Shown here one piece after another: positions 46,401-54,900 of a stretch of DNA of 64,000 nucleotides (its first letter is position 1; the number at the start of each line of letters is the position of its first letter). The position numbers were made by a program, and so were the translations under genes. The notes beneath the pieces were generated by a model. It saw nothing but the letters and a program-made list of their open reading frames with translations, did not search any database and was not told where the DNA came from. The DNA comes from Meiothermus sp. (GTDB lineage Bacteria; Deinococcota; Deinococci; Deinococcales; Thermaceae), in the NCBI RefSeq assembly GCF_026004055.1, contig NZ_BPIJ01000001.1, forward strand, positions 992,001 to 1,056,000, in the 5' to 3' direction.

Positions 46401-47497
46401 AAGGGGATGCTCGAGAACACCTGCAAAGCGGCTTGGGGGTCGCGGAAGGCCGAGCGATAGCGGTAGAGGCTGTGTACCATGTAGCCGGGGTTGTAGCCGC
46501 TTTTATCCTCCTTGAACCGCCGCCCCTCGCCCATCTCGGTGTTGAGGGTGGCGAAGAATAGGTTTTGCAGGATGGCCTGGTAGTAGGTGCTGTCCTGGGG
46601 GTCGTCTTTTTTGAACTCTGTGAGGAGATCTTTGAGCTTGCTCGGCTCGAACAGGTCATCGGGAACCAGCCCCTTCTCCCGCAGAAACCAGACAAAAATA
46701 AGCCGGGTGATGAGCCTTATGAGCTGCATCTGGAGCTTGCGTTTTTTCTCGGCGGGTTGGGCTTCGGCCTCTACGTCCGGAAACCTGACGCCGGGGTGTG
46801 TAGAGGCCCAGTAGAACCAGTTGGCCAGCTCCCGATAAAAGCGCTGGTTGAGTTCTTTGGTGTCCAGTTGCTTGCGCCAGGCCCGGTCTAGCTCCACAAA
46901 ATGCGTAATGGCTTTGCTGGCGCTCAGGCTGGGGAGGGCCAGGTCGGCCAGAATGTCCAGGTGGGCGCGGTGGGGCTGTTGATAGCGAATGTCCTTGATG
47001 AGCGTGACCTTGTTCCGCTCGATCACATCCTTGCGCTCGTCCCGCTTGTGGACCCGCCGCTCTACGGCAGCGATGGTCAGGTACGCGCCGTACTTGAAGA
47101 GCACCATCACCGGCATGGGGAAGGCCCTGTTGAGCCTGCGGGTGAACTCGGCCAGTTGACCCCGGGTGTACTCGGGCTGTATGAGCTCGAGGGCCACAAA
47201 CACGTAAGACTCCACAATTTGGTTCTCGTAGCGCCCCGCGCCCAAACCCAGCGAGGGCTGGTGGCTTAGCCGAATCTCCTCGGTGGTGAGCTGGAACAGG
47301 AAGCGGAACTGGCGGGTGTGGGCCTTCAGCTCGGCGAGTCGCTCGGGCTCGGGTAGGTCGTCCAGCGAGTTAAGGGGTGCGGTGCGGCTGCTTTGGTAGC
47401 CCAGCGAGCGCCAAAGGGAGAGTGCGGCTTGCTCGAGGGGCTTAGTAGCAAAATCCCTTAGGGCAATAGAGAGGCTCTCACGCAGTTTTTGACTCAT
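43475..47497 (-). CDS. Eco57I-type class II N6-adenine DNA methyltransferase/restriction protein
   Basis: 1340-residue protein of the Eco57I-like restriction-modification family. SAM motif I DPACGSGAF is at residues 585-593 and the catalytic NPPY at 847-850 (IVIGNPPYIRQEK), which fits N6-adenine methylation. An N-terminal domain of about 400 residues (VMVLFKYGAYLTIAAVERRV) has no nuclease motif I can confirm. The C-terminus resembles a TaqI-type specificity domain (NNKTFLIPGASKFLLAVLNS). The ATG at 47497 is chosen because TATATT lies seven bases upstream (leaderless). It follows the toxin-antitoxin pair and helicase on the same strand. Whether it cuts DNA itself or needs the helicase is unknown. 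Confidence 0.85.
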   Translation of the reverse strand: MSQKLRESLSIALRDFATKPLEQAALSLWRSLGYQSSRTAPLNSLDDLPEPERLAELKAHTRQFRFLFQLTTEEIRLSHQPSLGLGAGRYENQIVESYVFVALELIQPEYTRGQLAEFTRRLNRAFPMPVMVLFKYGAYLTIAAVERRVHKRDERKDVIERNKVTLIKDIRYQQPHRAHLDILADLALPSLSASKAITHFVELDRAWRKQLDTKELNQRFYRELANWFYWASTHPGVRFPDVEAEAQPAEKKRKLQMQLIRLITRLIFVWFLREKGLVPDDLFEPSKLKDLLTEFKKDDPQDSTYYQAILQNLFFATLNTEMGEGRRFKEDKSGYNPGYMVHSLYRYRSAFRDPQAALQVFSSIPFLNGGLFECLDREADKALGLPEQRIDGFSDRPERRAYVSNELFFAQEREADLNSFYGTKGKRYRVRGLIELLNSYKFTVSENTPIEEEVALDPELLGKVFENLLAAYNPETEETARKETGSFYTPRDVVDFMVDESLLVYLHGKLREGQPAQVAGGGSQAPILYPQTPEALLSPEGNPGQADYLETRLRQLLAFHNETPPFSDEEKRRIIEAIDECKIVDPACGSGAFPLGALQKLVHILEQLDPGGQLWRERQEANLRREIEGDPEVQRLKLDLQTIQKISLEEARTKAEREVLERLQAQIQALRDAFDPHLTYPDYARKLYLIENCIYGVDIQPIAVQIAKLRCFIALVVDQKHDDTRPNRGILPLPNLETKFVAANSLVPLNQQAAMLPLEVEAKEAELGKIRHQHFLARSFAKKKALRQRDAQIRREIAQILEQSGFASDEARRMAQFDPYNQNDSAHFFDAHWMFGLERGFDIVIGNPPYIRQEKIKADKPVYQRVYPDVYVGTADLYVYFFRLGLKLLREGGVLCYICSNKYFRSAYGARLRHYLARQTRIRLLVDFGDAPVFTAIAYPSILLTQNARQGGQVMRVLSWNPQHSIERFREVFEQNHFLMPQSSLTDDGWRIENHETLALLEKLRQAGTPLGEYVGGRFYYGIKTGLNEAFVVDRATRDRLITEHKSSAEVLKPFLRGRDVKRWRVDFREQYLIKIESSENVRHPWSGKPQEEAEKIFKKTYPAIHAFMQNYRKQLIERYDQGHYYWELRACAYWKEFEQPKIVYQEIATYQAFAWDDSKAYTNNKTFLIPGASKFLLAVLNSQAMAFLLDHTVQKLQGDAFAMQSIYLEKLPIPKPTPEAEALVTRLVDYILLAASGGAGEVVGFLEQVVDALVYELYLPEELHRAGRFPLRVLLEVRWPQNPTLDELRGLVRKLSEPNHPVRTLLDSLDSIPEVRLIQQSAAKNNTARPAPEDPDAEE

Positions 47498-47540
47498 TAG
47501 CTCCAATATACCCTTCGGCAGGCTGTTATTTCAGCGCATT

Positions 47541-47643
47541 GTCATTCCGAACGCAGCGAGGAATCTGGTGCGCTACTCTCCCCCACATTCACCACCCCTG
47601 CGCCGTGCCGGATTCCTCGTCGGCTATGCCTCCTCGGAGTGAC
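47541..47643. repeat. Type E palindromic repeat, copy 3 (inverted)
   Basis: GTCATTCCGAACGCAGCGAGG at the left and CTCGTCGGCTATGCCTCC near the right end, with CATTCACCACCCC showing it is inverted relative to the copies near 43 kb. It lies between the methyltransferase promoter and the RES gene. Confidence 0.75.
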
Positions 47644-47683
47644 AAAGGAGTGCTGAGGTTTCTTCGGAAGGGGAGCTCTGGCC

Positions 47684-48145
47684 TTATTTGTTCAGCCGGG
47701 GGTCAAATGTGAAGGCCCTGGGTTCCCCTATCCTCACCTGGGCGTAGTTGGGGTGAAGGATGTTCAGCACGTAGTTATACTCCCAGGGTACCACGGCACT
47801 GGGCACACGTAAGAGCGCGCTCTTGCCTTCCTGGGCCCACCGACTCCCCAAGCTCTTGGTGCTCTGGGAAGCCGGGCTCTGCTGCCAGTCGGGGGGTAGA
47901 TCGGGCAAGTCCAGGGCCAGGCTGGAGTCGAACTCCACCGGGAAAGCTCGGTACTCCGGCAACTCGTCGTAGCTCTCGGCGTGTACCAGCACCTCGAGGG
48001 CGGCCAGGCTGGCGGTGGAAGCAAGGTAGACCACCCGCGTTCCTGGGTGGTTCCAGCGGTTGCCATAGCGGTAGCTGCCCTCGCCGTCGAAAGCCGCATC
48101 GGCCCGCGTTACGCTCACCAGCCGCCAGGCCTGTATCACCGCCAT
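47684..48145 (-). CDS. RES-domain toxin of a type II toxin-antitoxin pair
   Basis: 153-residue RES-domain protein. The family's conserved residues are visible: Arg8 in AWRLV, the RWNHPGTRVVYLA segment, Tyr40 and Glu51 in LAALEVLVH, and the C-terminal PSAVVPWEYNYVLNILHP. RES toxins degrade NAD+ (or phosphorylate NAD-derived nucleotides), halting growth. It directly follows its antitoxin gene, with one base shared between the antitoxin stop and the RES start. Confidence 0.9.
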   Translation of the reverse strand: MAVIQAWRLVSVTRADAAFDGEGSYRYGNRWNHPGTRVVYLASTASLAALEVLVHAESYDELPEYRAFPVEFDSSLALDLPDLPPDWQQSPASQSTKSLGSRWAQEGKSALLRVPSAVVPWEYNYVLNILHPNYAQVRIGEPRAFTFDPRLNK

Positions 48146-48576
48146 TAGGCGGGGCCTCCATCCAGGAGGCGCTCCAGCACCCGCTCCACTTCCTCCGCGC
48201 CGATGGGGGTGCTGGCGTACTCGAGGGGGTTCTTACCACCGAGTGCGCGGTTGGGCTTTTTGAACCACCGGGCCATGCCATGCTCGGTACGAAAGACCCG
48301 CCGGGCTTGCGCTACCAGCCGGGCGATGCGCAACAGGCGCTCGCTTTCCTCTGGGGTGAAGCGTCCGGCCTTCTTGCGGCGGGCCAGGGTGGTGAGGGGG
48401 ATCTGCACAACCTCGGCCAGTGCCTTCTCGGTAGTGTCCAGGGCGTGAACCAGGGCCGCCCAACCCTCCACCGGCAGGCCACTTTTGAGCTCCCGGATAC
48501 CTTCATCGGTGCTGTGGGGATTCAGACCGAAAAGCGCCAGGGGCTCGAGGGTAGGGTCGGTGCGAGCGGGTAGCAT
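48145..48576 (-). CDS. Xre/MbcA/ParS-type antitoxin
   Basis: 143-residue antitoxin with the DUF2384 C-terminal domain (WFKKPNRALGGKNPLEYAST, GAEEVERVLERLLDGG) that binds RES toxins, and an N-terminal helical DNA-binding part (LTTLARRKKAGRFTPEESER). The start at 48576 follows GGAG by six bases; an ATG at 48588 is the alternative and lies only 11 bp after TATAAT. The order antitoxin-then-toxin with a one-base overlap is typical and allows translational control of the ratio. It probably represses the promoter that overlaps the end of the helicase gene. Confidence 0.9.
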   Translation of the reverse strand: MLPARTDPTLEPLALFGLNPHSTDEGIRELKSGLPVEGWAALVHALDTTEKALAEVVQIPLTTLARRKKAGRFTPEESERLLRIARLVAQARRVFRTEHGMARWFKKPNRALGGKNPLEYASTPIGAEEVERVLERLLDGGPA

Positions 48577-48599
48577 GACAGTCTCCATTTGGCAACTCG

Positions 48600-48628
48600 A
48601 TTATACCAAATGGTTCTCGGGCTGTCCC
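48600..48628 (-). promoter_or_regulatory. Promoter of the toxin-antitoxin pair, inside the helicase 3' end
   Basis: On the minus strand GGGACA (48628-48623) and TATAAT (48605-48600) with 17 bp between. TATAAT overlaps the TAA stop of the helicase. The antitoxin ATG codons follow at 48588 and 48576. Confidence 0.65.
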
Positions 48629-51600
48629 AGAACGACCAGCCAGGTCACCAGCTCAAAGGGGGTTTCCTCGGTGACTTGCTCTTCTTGTTTGGGCACCATG
48701 CCCCCACGGCCTGTAAACAGGCTTTGCGTGGCTTTGCGTTGGAAGGTCTGGCGAATGCTGTCTAAGGCCGCGCGAAGCAGCGCAGAGGGCTGCTCGAGGT
48801 GTTCCAGGTTGCCCGTTTGCTTGTCGAAGTAATCGTGCAGGGTTTGGTCGGCCTTGGGTTTGTCGGCGCAAAGGGCGCGGTAGAGCTCGAGGGTCTGCTT
48901 GGCCTGGGCGTAGGTGTAGCGCACCGACCCATCGGAACGCACATATACCAAAAAGTAGGGACTCAGGGGGTTCAGGCCGACGTTCGCCGCGGGGCCGGTC
49001 TGGCGTAGACAAAAGACGATGCCTGGCTGGGCCGTAGCGGTTTCGCTCACCAGAGCAAACAAGCCCAAGGGGGCGCTCTCGAGGGCCTCCCGGTGTTCGT
49101 CCAGAAAGTTGCTCAAGTCCATGCGAAAGTCGTCCAGGCTAAAGTCGGCCAGGGTCACGCCTTCCTCTAGGTCTTCCAGGTCGAGCACCTCGTCCTTGAG
49201 GCGCAGGAGTTGCTGGTCGCGGTAGGAGAGGTCTGTGATCACCTGTTCGGGGGTCAGGGGGTTGTCCTGCGCGGTGGCGGTGAGGTCTACGAGGGCCATT
49301 CGGGCCTCTACGCGGTTTTTGAGATTCAGATAGGCGTTGAGGTCGTCGGTGGGCCAGAAGTTGACCATCTGGATGCTGTGGTTGGGGCTGCCAATCCGGT
49401 CTATGCGCCCAAAGCGCTGAATGAGCCGAACCGGGTTCCAGTGGATGTCGTAGTTCACCAGGTAGTCGCAGTCCTGGAGGTTTTGCCCCTCGGAGATGCA
49501 GTCGGTGGCGATTAGAATGTCAATTTCTTGGTCTTGGGGAAAGTTGGGCAGGCGTTCGCGCTGCTTGGCGCGGGGGGCGAAGTTGGTCAGAATGGCGCCA
49601 AAGTCGCTCTGCCCCAGGGTGGCCCGGTTCTCGCCCGTTCCCACCACCAGCCCGATGTGTACGCCCTGCCGCCTGGCCCAGGGCTCGAGCTGTTCGTAGA
49701 GGTACTTGGCCGTATCGGCAAAGGCGGTAAAAACCAGGGCCTTGCGGTTGGGCTGGCCTAGCTTATTTTGGGTGGGGTGCTTAATTTTAGCCTCGAGCAA
49801 CCCCCGTAACTCGGCCAGCTTGGCATCGCGTTCGGGTGTGACCATGCGGGCCACGCCCAGAAGGTCGTTGAGCTGTTGAAAGTCGGCCCGCAGGTCTTGT
49901 AGCCAGCGCTCCACATCGAGGTGGCGCAGGTCGTACTTGATCTGCTTGCCCACCTGAAGGGCTTCTTGCAGTTCCTCGTCCTCTTCAGCCTCGAGTTCTA
50001 CCGACTCCAGTTCGCCGTTTTGCTGGCGGGCTTTGAAATCCTCAAGCTTGCCGATCAGCTCATTTATCTTTTCGCAGGTACGCTCCAGGGTCAGGGCGAA
50101 GGAATTCACGCTGCTTTCCAGGCGCTTGAGGAAATTGACCTTCATCATCCCGATTAGGTAACGCTCGCGGTTGGCCTGGGTAAAGTTGGCCACACCGTCG
50201 CGGTCGTACCGCTCGCGGAAGTCCTCGAGCACGTAGTTGAACGGGTTAAATAGGGCCAGTTTGTACTTGTCTATGTCGCTATGCACATCGTCGTAATCGG
50301 GAAAGATACCCGCGGTGTCTATGTGGGCATAGACGGCTTGGGGCTTCAGGCGTTTGGGGAAACCCCCCAGCCGGGCCATCTCGTGGGCGTAGTAGGTCTC
50401 GATATGTTTGCGTGAGCGGGCCAGGGTCAGGCCATCGAGCAGCTTAAAGAAGGCTGGGCTTAGGCGCTCGAGCAGCTCTTCCGGAATGCGGGGCTCTTTG
50501 GCCGCCCACTGGTTGAACTCCCGCTGGGCCACCGCCAGCACGTCTTTGAGGCTCGAGACCCCCAGGGATTCGGCAAAGGCGGTGTCGTCCCCACCCGAAA
50601 CCAGCATGAGCTGGTTGCGCAGGTCGGAGAGGTCGGTGTTGACCGGGGTGGCCGAGAGCAGCAAGACCTTGGTGGGCACTCCCGAATTGATAATGTCTTC
50701 CAAGAGCCGCTCGTAGCGGCTCTTGCGAATCACCTGTCCGTCTGGGCCTCGCCGCCCCCGGTTGTTGTTGCGGAAGTTGTGGCTCTCGTCTATGACCACC
50801 AGGTCGTAGTTGCCCCAGTTGAGCGTTTGGAGGTTGATATCCCCCACCACGCCACTCTCCCTGGATAGGTCGGTGTGAGACAGTACCGTGTAAGCGAAGC
50901 GGTCTTTCAAGAACAAATTGAGCGGACTGTTGTTGTGAGCCTGGTACACCGTCCAGTTCTCCCGCAACTTCTTGGGGGTGAGTACCAGTACTCGGTCATT
51001 GAGATTTTCAAAATACTTGATCACCGCCAAAGCCGTGTAGGTCTTGCCCAGCCCCACGCTGTCGGCCAGGATGCAGCCCCCGTGGGTAAGCAGCTTGCGG
51101 ATGGCCGCCTCGGCCCCGTGGCGCTGGAACTCAAACAGCGTTTTCCAGATTTCGCTCTCATTCAGACGCTGGCGCTGCTTTAGCTCCCCCCCTTGATCGG
51201 TAGTTTGCTGGGGAAACAGATGGTACAGGGTTTTATAGTAGACAAACTGCGGGGCAGTGGGAGTGTAGAGGCGCTCGAGGTAATCCAACACCTGCTGCTT
51301 TACGTCCTCTACAAGCTCGACGTTGTTCCAAAGCTCCTCGAACCACTCCCAAATATCGTCAAGGTCACGTCGGTCGGTGACTTCTATGTTTAGCTCGATG
51401 TTGTTGCGTTTGCCCAGCCCCAGTCCCTGCACGGTAAAGTTGCTGCTGCCCAGGATGGCTTCCTGGTAGTCGCCCTGCCGAATCTGGTATACCTTTCCGT
51501 GTACAAAACCCGGCTTCCTGACCGAACGAACCTCGACTTTTTCTTTGATCCAATCGGCGCACAGACGGGCTATCCGGCTTTGCTTTAGCTGCTGGGCAAG

Positions 51601-51867
51601 CTCGAGAGTGTCCTGCTCAATGCGCACTACTGGGGAACGCTGCTTGCTGGGGTCAAGGGTGCGCACAAAGTTTGGCTCGCCGAACAAAAACCGCATGCCG
51701 GATATGGCGTCGAGTTGGGCCTTGAGTGCCTCATAGGCATAGATGGTAAAAAATGCTGATACTACGGACATTTCTGACCCTGGGCGAATTTTTTCGCGCA
51801 GGAAATCGCCTACCGAGCCTCTGGAATGGTTATCTTTTAGGCTCGTTGTAATGGTTGGTTGAGGCAT
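48601..51867 (-). CDS. SNF2-type helicase with N-terminal phospholipase-D-like domain
   Basis: 1088-residue protein. Residues about 100-200 form a PLD-like (HKD) domain with VHGKVYQ (His123-Gly-Lys125) and GSSNFT (140-145). The helicase follows: Walker A DSVGLGKT (Lys275), DESH box (360-363), SAT (405-407), and C-terminal motifs SEGQNLQ and QRFGRIDRIGS. Such PLD-SNF2 enzymes occur in restriction and antiviral loci, where the HKD domain may act as nuclease; this is family inference. TATCAT lies six bases before the ATG, implying a leaderless mRNA. It is the first gene of the minus-strand set leading to the methyltransferase. Confidence 0.85.
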   Translation of the reverse strand: MPQPTITTSLKDNHSRGSVGDFLREKIRPGSEMSVVSAFFTIYAYEALKAQLDAISGMRFLFGEPNFVRTLDPSKQRSPVVRIEQDTLELAQQLKQSRIARLCADWIKEKVEVRSVRKPGFVHGKVYQIRQGDYQEAILGSSNFTVQGLGLGKRNNIELNIEVTDRRDLDDIWEWFEELWNNVELVEDVKQQVLDYLERLYTPTAPQFVYYKTLYHLFPQQTTDQGGELKQRQRLNESEIWKTLFEFQRHGAEAAIRKLLTHGGCILADSVGLGKTYTALAVIKYFENLNDRVLVLTPKKLRENWTVYQAHNNSPLNLFLKDRFAYTVLSHTDLSRESGVVGDINLQTLNWGNYDLVVIDESHNFRNNNRGRRGPDGQVIRKSRYERLLEDIINSGVPTKVLLLSATPVNTDLSDLRNQLMLVSGGDDTAFAESLGVSSLKDVLAVAQREFNQWAAKEPRIPEELLERLSPAFFKLLDGLTLARSRKHIETYYAHEMARLGGFPKRLKPQAVYAHIDTAGIFPDYDDVHSDIDKYKLALFNPFNYVLEDFRERYDRDGVANFTQANRERYLIGMMKVNFLKRLESSVNSFALTLERTCEKINELIGKLEDFKARQQNGELESVELEAEEDEELQEALQVGKQIKYDLRHLDVERWLQDLRADFQQLNDLLGVARMVTPERDAKLAELRGLLEAKIKHPTQNKLGQPNRKALVFTAFADTAKYLYEQLEPWARRQGVHIGLVVGTGENRATLGQSDFGAILTNFAPRAKQRERLPNFPQDQEIDILIATDCISEGQNLQDCDYLVNYDIHWNPVRLIQRFGRIDRIGSPNHSIQMVNFWPTDDLNAYLNLKNRVEARMALVDLTATAQDNPLTPEQVITDLSYRDQQLLRLKDEVLDLEDLEEGVTLADFSLDDFRMDLSNFLDEHREALESAPLGLFALVSETATAQPGIVFCLRQTGPAANVGLNPLSPYFLVYVRSDGSVRYTYAQAKQTLELYRALCADKPKADQTLHDYFDKQTGNLEHLEQPSALLRAALDSIRQTFQRKATQSLFTGRGGMVPKQEEQVTEETPFELVTWLVVLGQPENHLV

Positions 51868-51924
51868 ATAGAAATGATACCCTCAGCAGTAGCCAGGATT
51901 TCAATGAGGGCGACATCAAAAACA

Positions 51925-52026
51925 TTGCAGAATGTACGCAGTGTGACGAGGAATCTGGTACCGCAAAGGGGTGGTCTATGGAGGGGACGGAAGCGCATTA
52001 GATTCCTCGCTGCGCTCAGAAAGACA
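51925..52026. repeat. Type E palindromic repeat, copy 4 (degenerate)
   Basis: Contains ACGAGGAATCTGGTAC, GGGGTGGTCTATGG and AGATTCCTCGCTGCGCTC as in the copies near 43 kb, but its outer arms have decayed. It lies upstream of the helicase gene. Confidence 0.6.
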
Positions 52027-52090
52027 AACCCCTCTGATTTGGTATTGCATGGGGTTAGCGAACCACGGAACACGAGAGGTAGGGGATTCC

Positions 52091-53101
52091 TCACCGTGCT
52101 TTGCCCTGTTCGTAGGCCCTTGCCTCCTGTGGTAATGGAAATACCCGCAACTCACCCAACGGCACCAGCCGAACCTGCTCCCCCGGCGCTGCGCTGAGCT
52201 TCACCACCGCTTCGCCTACCCCCAGGTTCACCCGGCACAACCGCTCGCCTCGCCCACCATAAACCGCCAGCACCTTCGCAATCAGTCCTTTGGGGGCTGG
52301 GGCCAGGTCTTCGTAGCGGAAGGCCAGCAGGCCCGGCCCGCTTTCCAGGCCGTGAACGGCCCAGGTCTGGCCGTTCAGGTGAACCTGGCCGCCTTCTACC
52401 TCTACGGCCAGCAGATTGAGGCGCCCAAAAGCCCGCGCTGCTGCGAGGGTTTGGGGCCTAGCATAGACCTCGGCTGGGGTGTCCGCCTGCACGATGCGCC
52501 CCCCCTCCATCACCGCCACCCGGTCGGCCACGGCCAGGGCCTCGTCGGGGTCGTGGGTGACGTGGAGGGCGCTCACATGCTCGGCCCGCAGGAGCGAGGC
52601 TACCTCGAGCCTAAGTTCCTCCCGCAGCACCGGGTCAAGGGCCGAATAGGGCTCGTCCAGCAGCAGCAAACGCGGCCTGGCTGCCAGGGCCCTGGCCAGG
52701 GCCACGCGCTGCTTCTGCCCGCCCGAGAGCTGGTGGGGTTTGCGGGCGTCCAGCCCGCCCAGCCCCACCCGCTCCAGCAGGTGCTGGGCCAGCGCCCGGT
52801 CGGGGGTTTTCATCACCAGCAGGAGATGCTCGAGGGCGCTCAGGTGGGGCCACAGGGCATGATCCTGGAACACGTAAGCCAGCCCGCGCTTTTCGGGGGG
52901 CTGGTGGGTCACGTCTTCGTTCCCCAGAAAAATACGGCCGGCATCGGGCTCCAAGAGACCCGCCACCAGATTAAGTAGGGTGGTCTTGCCCGAGCCCGAG
53001 GCCCCCAGTACCGCCACAATTTCGCCGGGCGAAAGGTGCAGGTTGGCATCAAACACCCCCGCCTTGCCGAAGTTTTTGGTAAGGTTCTCCAGACGCAGCA
53101 T
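52091..53101 (-). CDS. fbpC: Iron(III)-type ABC transporter ATP-binding protein
   Basis: 336-residue ATPase of the ferric/thiamine/sulfate ABC family. Walker A is GASGSGKTT, the signature LSGGQKQRVALARAL, and Walker B LLLLDEP with the D loop following (YSALD). After about residue 240 a TOBE-like C-terminal region is present. It is encoded 117 bp after the permease gene on the same strand and is the last of the set. A 29-bp inverted sequence near 53135 resembles the CTATAGTCGATAG motifs seen at other 3' ends in this window. Confidence 0.9.
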   Translation of the reverse strand: MLRLENLTKNFGKAGVFDANLHLSPGEIVAVLGASGSGKTTLLNLVAGLLEPDAGRIFLGNEDVTHQPPEKRGLAYVFQDHALWPHLSALEHLLLVMKTPDRALAQHLLERVGLGGLDARKPHQLSGGQKQRVALARALAARPRLLLLDEPYSALDPVLREELRLEVASLLRAEHVSALHVTHDPDEALAVADRVAVMEGGRIVQADTPAEVYARPQTLAAARAFGRLNLLAVEVEGGQVHLNGQTWAVHGLESGPGLLAFRYEDLAPAPKGLIAKVLAVYGGRGERLCRVNLGVGEAVVKLSAAPGEQVRLVPLGELRVFPLPQEARAYEQGKAR

Positions 53102-53218
53102 AGTGGAAGTCTCAGGGGTAACTCTGGGTAGCCGATGGTCTATAGTCGATGGTCGATAGCGAGAAATGGTTCGAAAAATCGTGGATTACTTGTTACAAAC
53201 ACCTGCGTGCAGGCTAAA

Positions 53219-54700
53219 CTAGCCCACCACGCCCCGGCGCGGTACCAGAAGCAGCAGCAACGACAAGGCCATCAGCATCAACCCGATGGCGGCAGCCTCA
53301 CGAAACAGCCCGCCGTTCAGCGCCGAGAGCACCGCCACCCCCAGGGTCTCGCTCCCCGGCGCGTAGAGCATGGCCGACAGGGTAAGCTCGGCCAGGCACA
53401 GCGGCAGCACCAAAAACACCCCGGCCGCCAGGTAGGGCCGCAGCAGGGGGAAGCCAATCTTCCACCAGGCCCAACCATGCCGCAAGCCAAACAGCTTGCC
53501 CACCCCCACCAGCCGCTCGATGCCGCTTTCCAGCCCGGCTTCCATCGAACGTAGCATTAATGCGGCAAAGTTGAGCAGGTATGCGAGCAGCAAAATCCAG
53601 GGGGTGGCATAGACCGGGGTGGGGGCCAGCAGCAGAATCAGGCCCAGGGCCAGCAGGGTTCCGGGCAACAGGTAGTGCATGTCCAACACCTGCCGCAACC
53701 GCTTCAGGGCGCCGCGCTGGGGGGCCAGCAAAAGCCCCAGTAGCAGGAGCAGGCCCGTGGCCAACAGGGCCAGCAGCAGCGAGTTGAGAAGCCCCTGTCG
53801 CACCAGTGGCAGCTCCCAGGCAGTCACAAAAGCAGGCTGAAAGGCCCCGGTAAAGGTGTTGAAGAGGGCCCGCCGTACCAGGCCCACCAGCGGAAACACC
53901 ACCGCCATCAACGCGAACAGGATAAAGGCGCCTCTGGCCGCCCAGATCCTCTTAGGTCGCAGGGGCCGGGGGGAGGGTTCGCCAGTGGGTTGGCTATAGA
54001 GCAGCAGGGCCGGCACCGCCAACAACCCCAGCAACAGCCCAATGGCCGCCGCTTCGCCCAGGGGGTCGGGGCTGACAGGCGAGAAGAGCCGGGCATAGGC
54101 CAGGGTGGGCAGCGTGTAGACCTGGGCGGGTAGCCCTAGCACCGCCGGAACCCCGAAGTTGCCCAGCAGGGTCAGGTAGAGCGCCCCAAAAGCTGCCACC
54201 AGTGCCGGAAACAGCGGGGGCACCAACGCCCGCACGCGCTTCCAGCCGGTCACGCCGTGCACCTCGCTGGCCACCAGCAGCGGGGCCAGCTTGGATTCCA
54301 GGGCCGGGCGCAGCAGCAGGTAGGCCACCGGGGCATAGTGGGCTGTCCAGGCCAGTAGGATACCGCCCACCCCGTAGGGCTGAACGTTCACCAGTTGCAA
54401 GGCGTACAAAAACCCCAGCGCCCCCACAAAAGGCGGCACCAGGTAGGCCGGCAGTAGCAGCGCGTCCCACCCGGGGTGCAGCCGCGCCCGGAAGGCCAGC
54501 CAGGCCAGCCCACCCCCCACCCCCAGACACAAAAGACTCCCCAAAAGCGCCAGCAACAGCGAAACCCCCGCCAGGTCGAGCACCCTGGGCAGAATGGCAA
54601 GGTCGCCCAGCCCCCGCCAGGCCAGCACCCAAAGCGGTAGGGCGACCCCCAGCGAGAGGAGTAGCCAGAACAGGGTGGCGGGGAGTTGCGCCCTAGGCAT
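53219..54700 (-). CDS. fbpB: Iron(III)-type ABC transporter permease, fused double unit
   Basis: 493-residue membrane protein with about 12 predicted helices, two fused permease units as in FbpB/AfuB. Transport-associated loops with EAA-like character lie near LLPAYLVPPFVGALGFLYAL and ELTLSAMLYAPGSETLGVAV. The ATG at 54700 has TAGGAT seven bases upstream, so this gene may be transcribed separately from fbpA, which is unusual for an ABC operon. The substrate is probably Fe(III), inferred from the neighbouring binding protein. Confidence 0.9.
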   Translation of the reverse strand: MPRAQLPATLFWLLLSLGVALPLWVLAWRGLGDLAILPRVLDLAGVSLLLALLGSLLCLGVGGGLAWLAFRARLHPGWDALLLPAYLVPPFVGALGFLYALQLVNVQPYGVGGILLAWTAHYAPVAYLLLRPALESKLAPLLVASEVHGVTGWKRVRALVPPLFPALVAAFGALYLTLLGNFGVPAVLGLPAQVYTLPTLAYARLFSPVSPDPLGEAAAIGLLLGLLAVPALLLYSQPTGEPSPRPLRPKRIWAARGAFILFALMAVVFPLVGLVRRALFNTFTGAFQPAFVTAWELPLVRQGLLNSLLLALLATGLLLLLGLLLAPQRGALKRLRQVLDMHYLLPGTLLALGLILLLAPTPVYATPWILLLAYLLNFAALMLRSMEAGLESGIERLVGVGKLFGLRHGWAWWKIGFPLLRPYLAAGVFLVLPLCLAELTLSAMLYAPGSETLGVAVLSALNGGLFREAAAIGLMLMALSLLLLLVPRRGVVG

Positions 54701-54900
54701 CGGCGTTATCCTAGCAGTTGGTGGGGTGGGTGTATGGGTAGATCATCCTTAAGGTTGCAGGGCTCAGGCTGTGCGCGGCCGAGTGTGAAAGTTCTAAATC
54801 GCGACCAAGGGCTCTGGCCCTAGACCAACAACTATTCATGCCCAGCTTTCGGCCTTCAGCTTTTAGCTTTAGGCTATGGGCTATCCGCCATCGGTCTCTC

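Noticed and set aside
43475-51867. BREX or DISARM
   Set aside because: No pglZ, brxC, drmA or drmB-like gene is present; only methyltransferase and SNF2 functions are shared.
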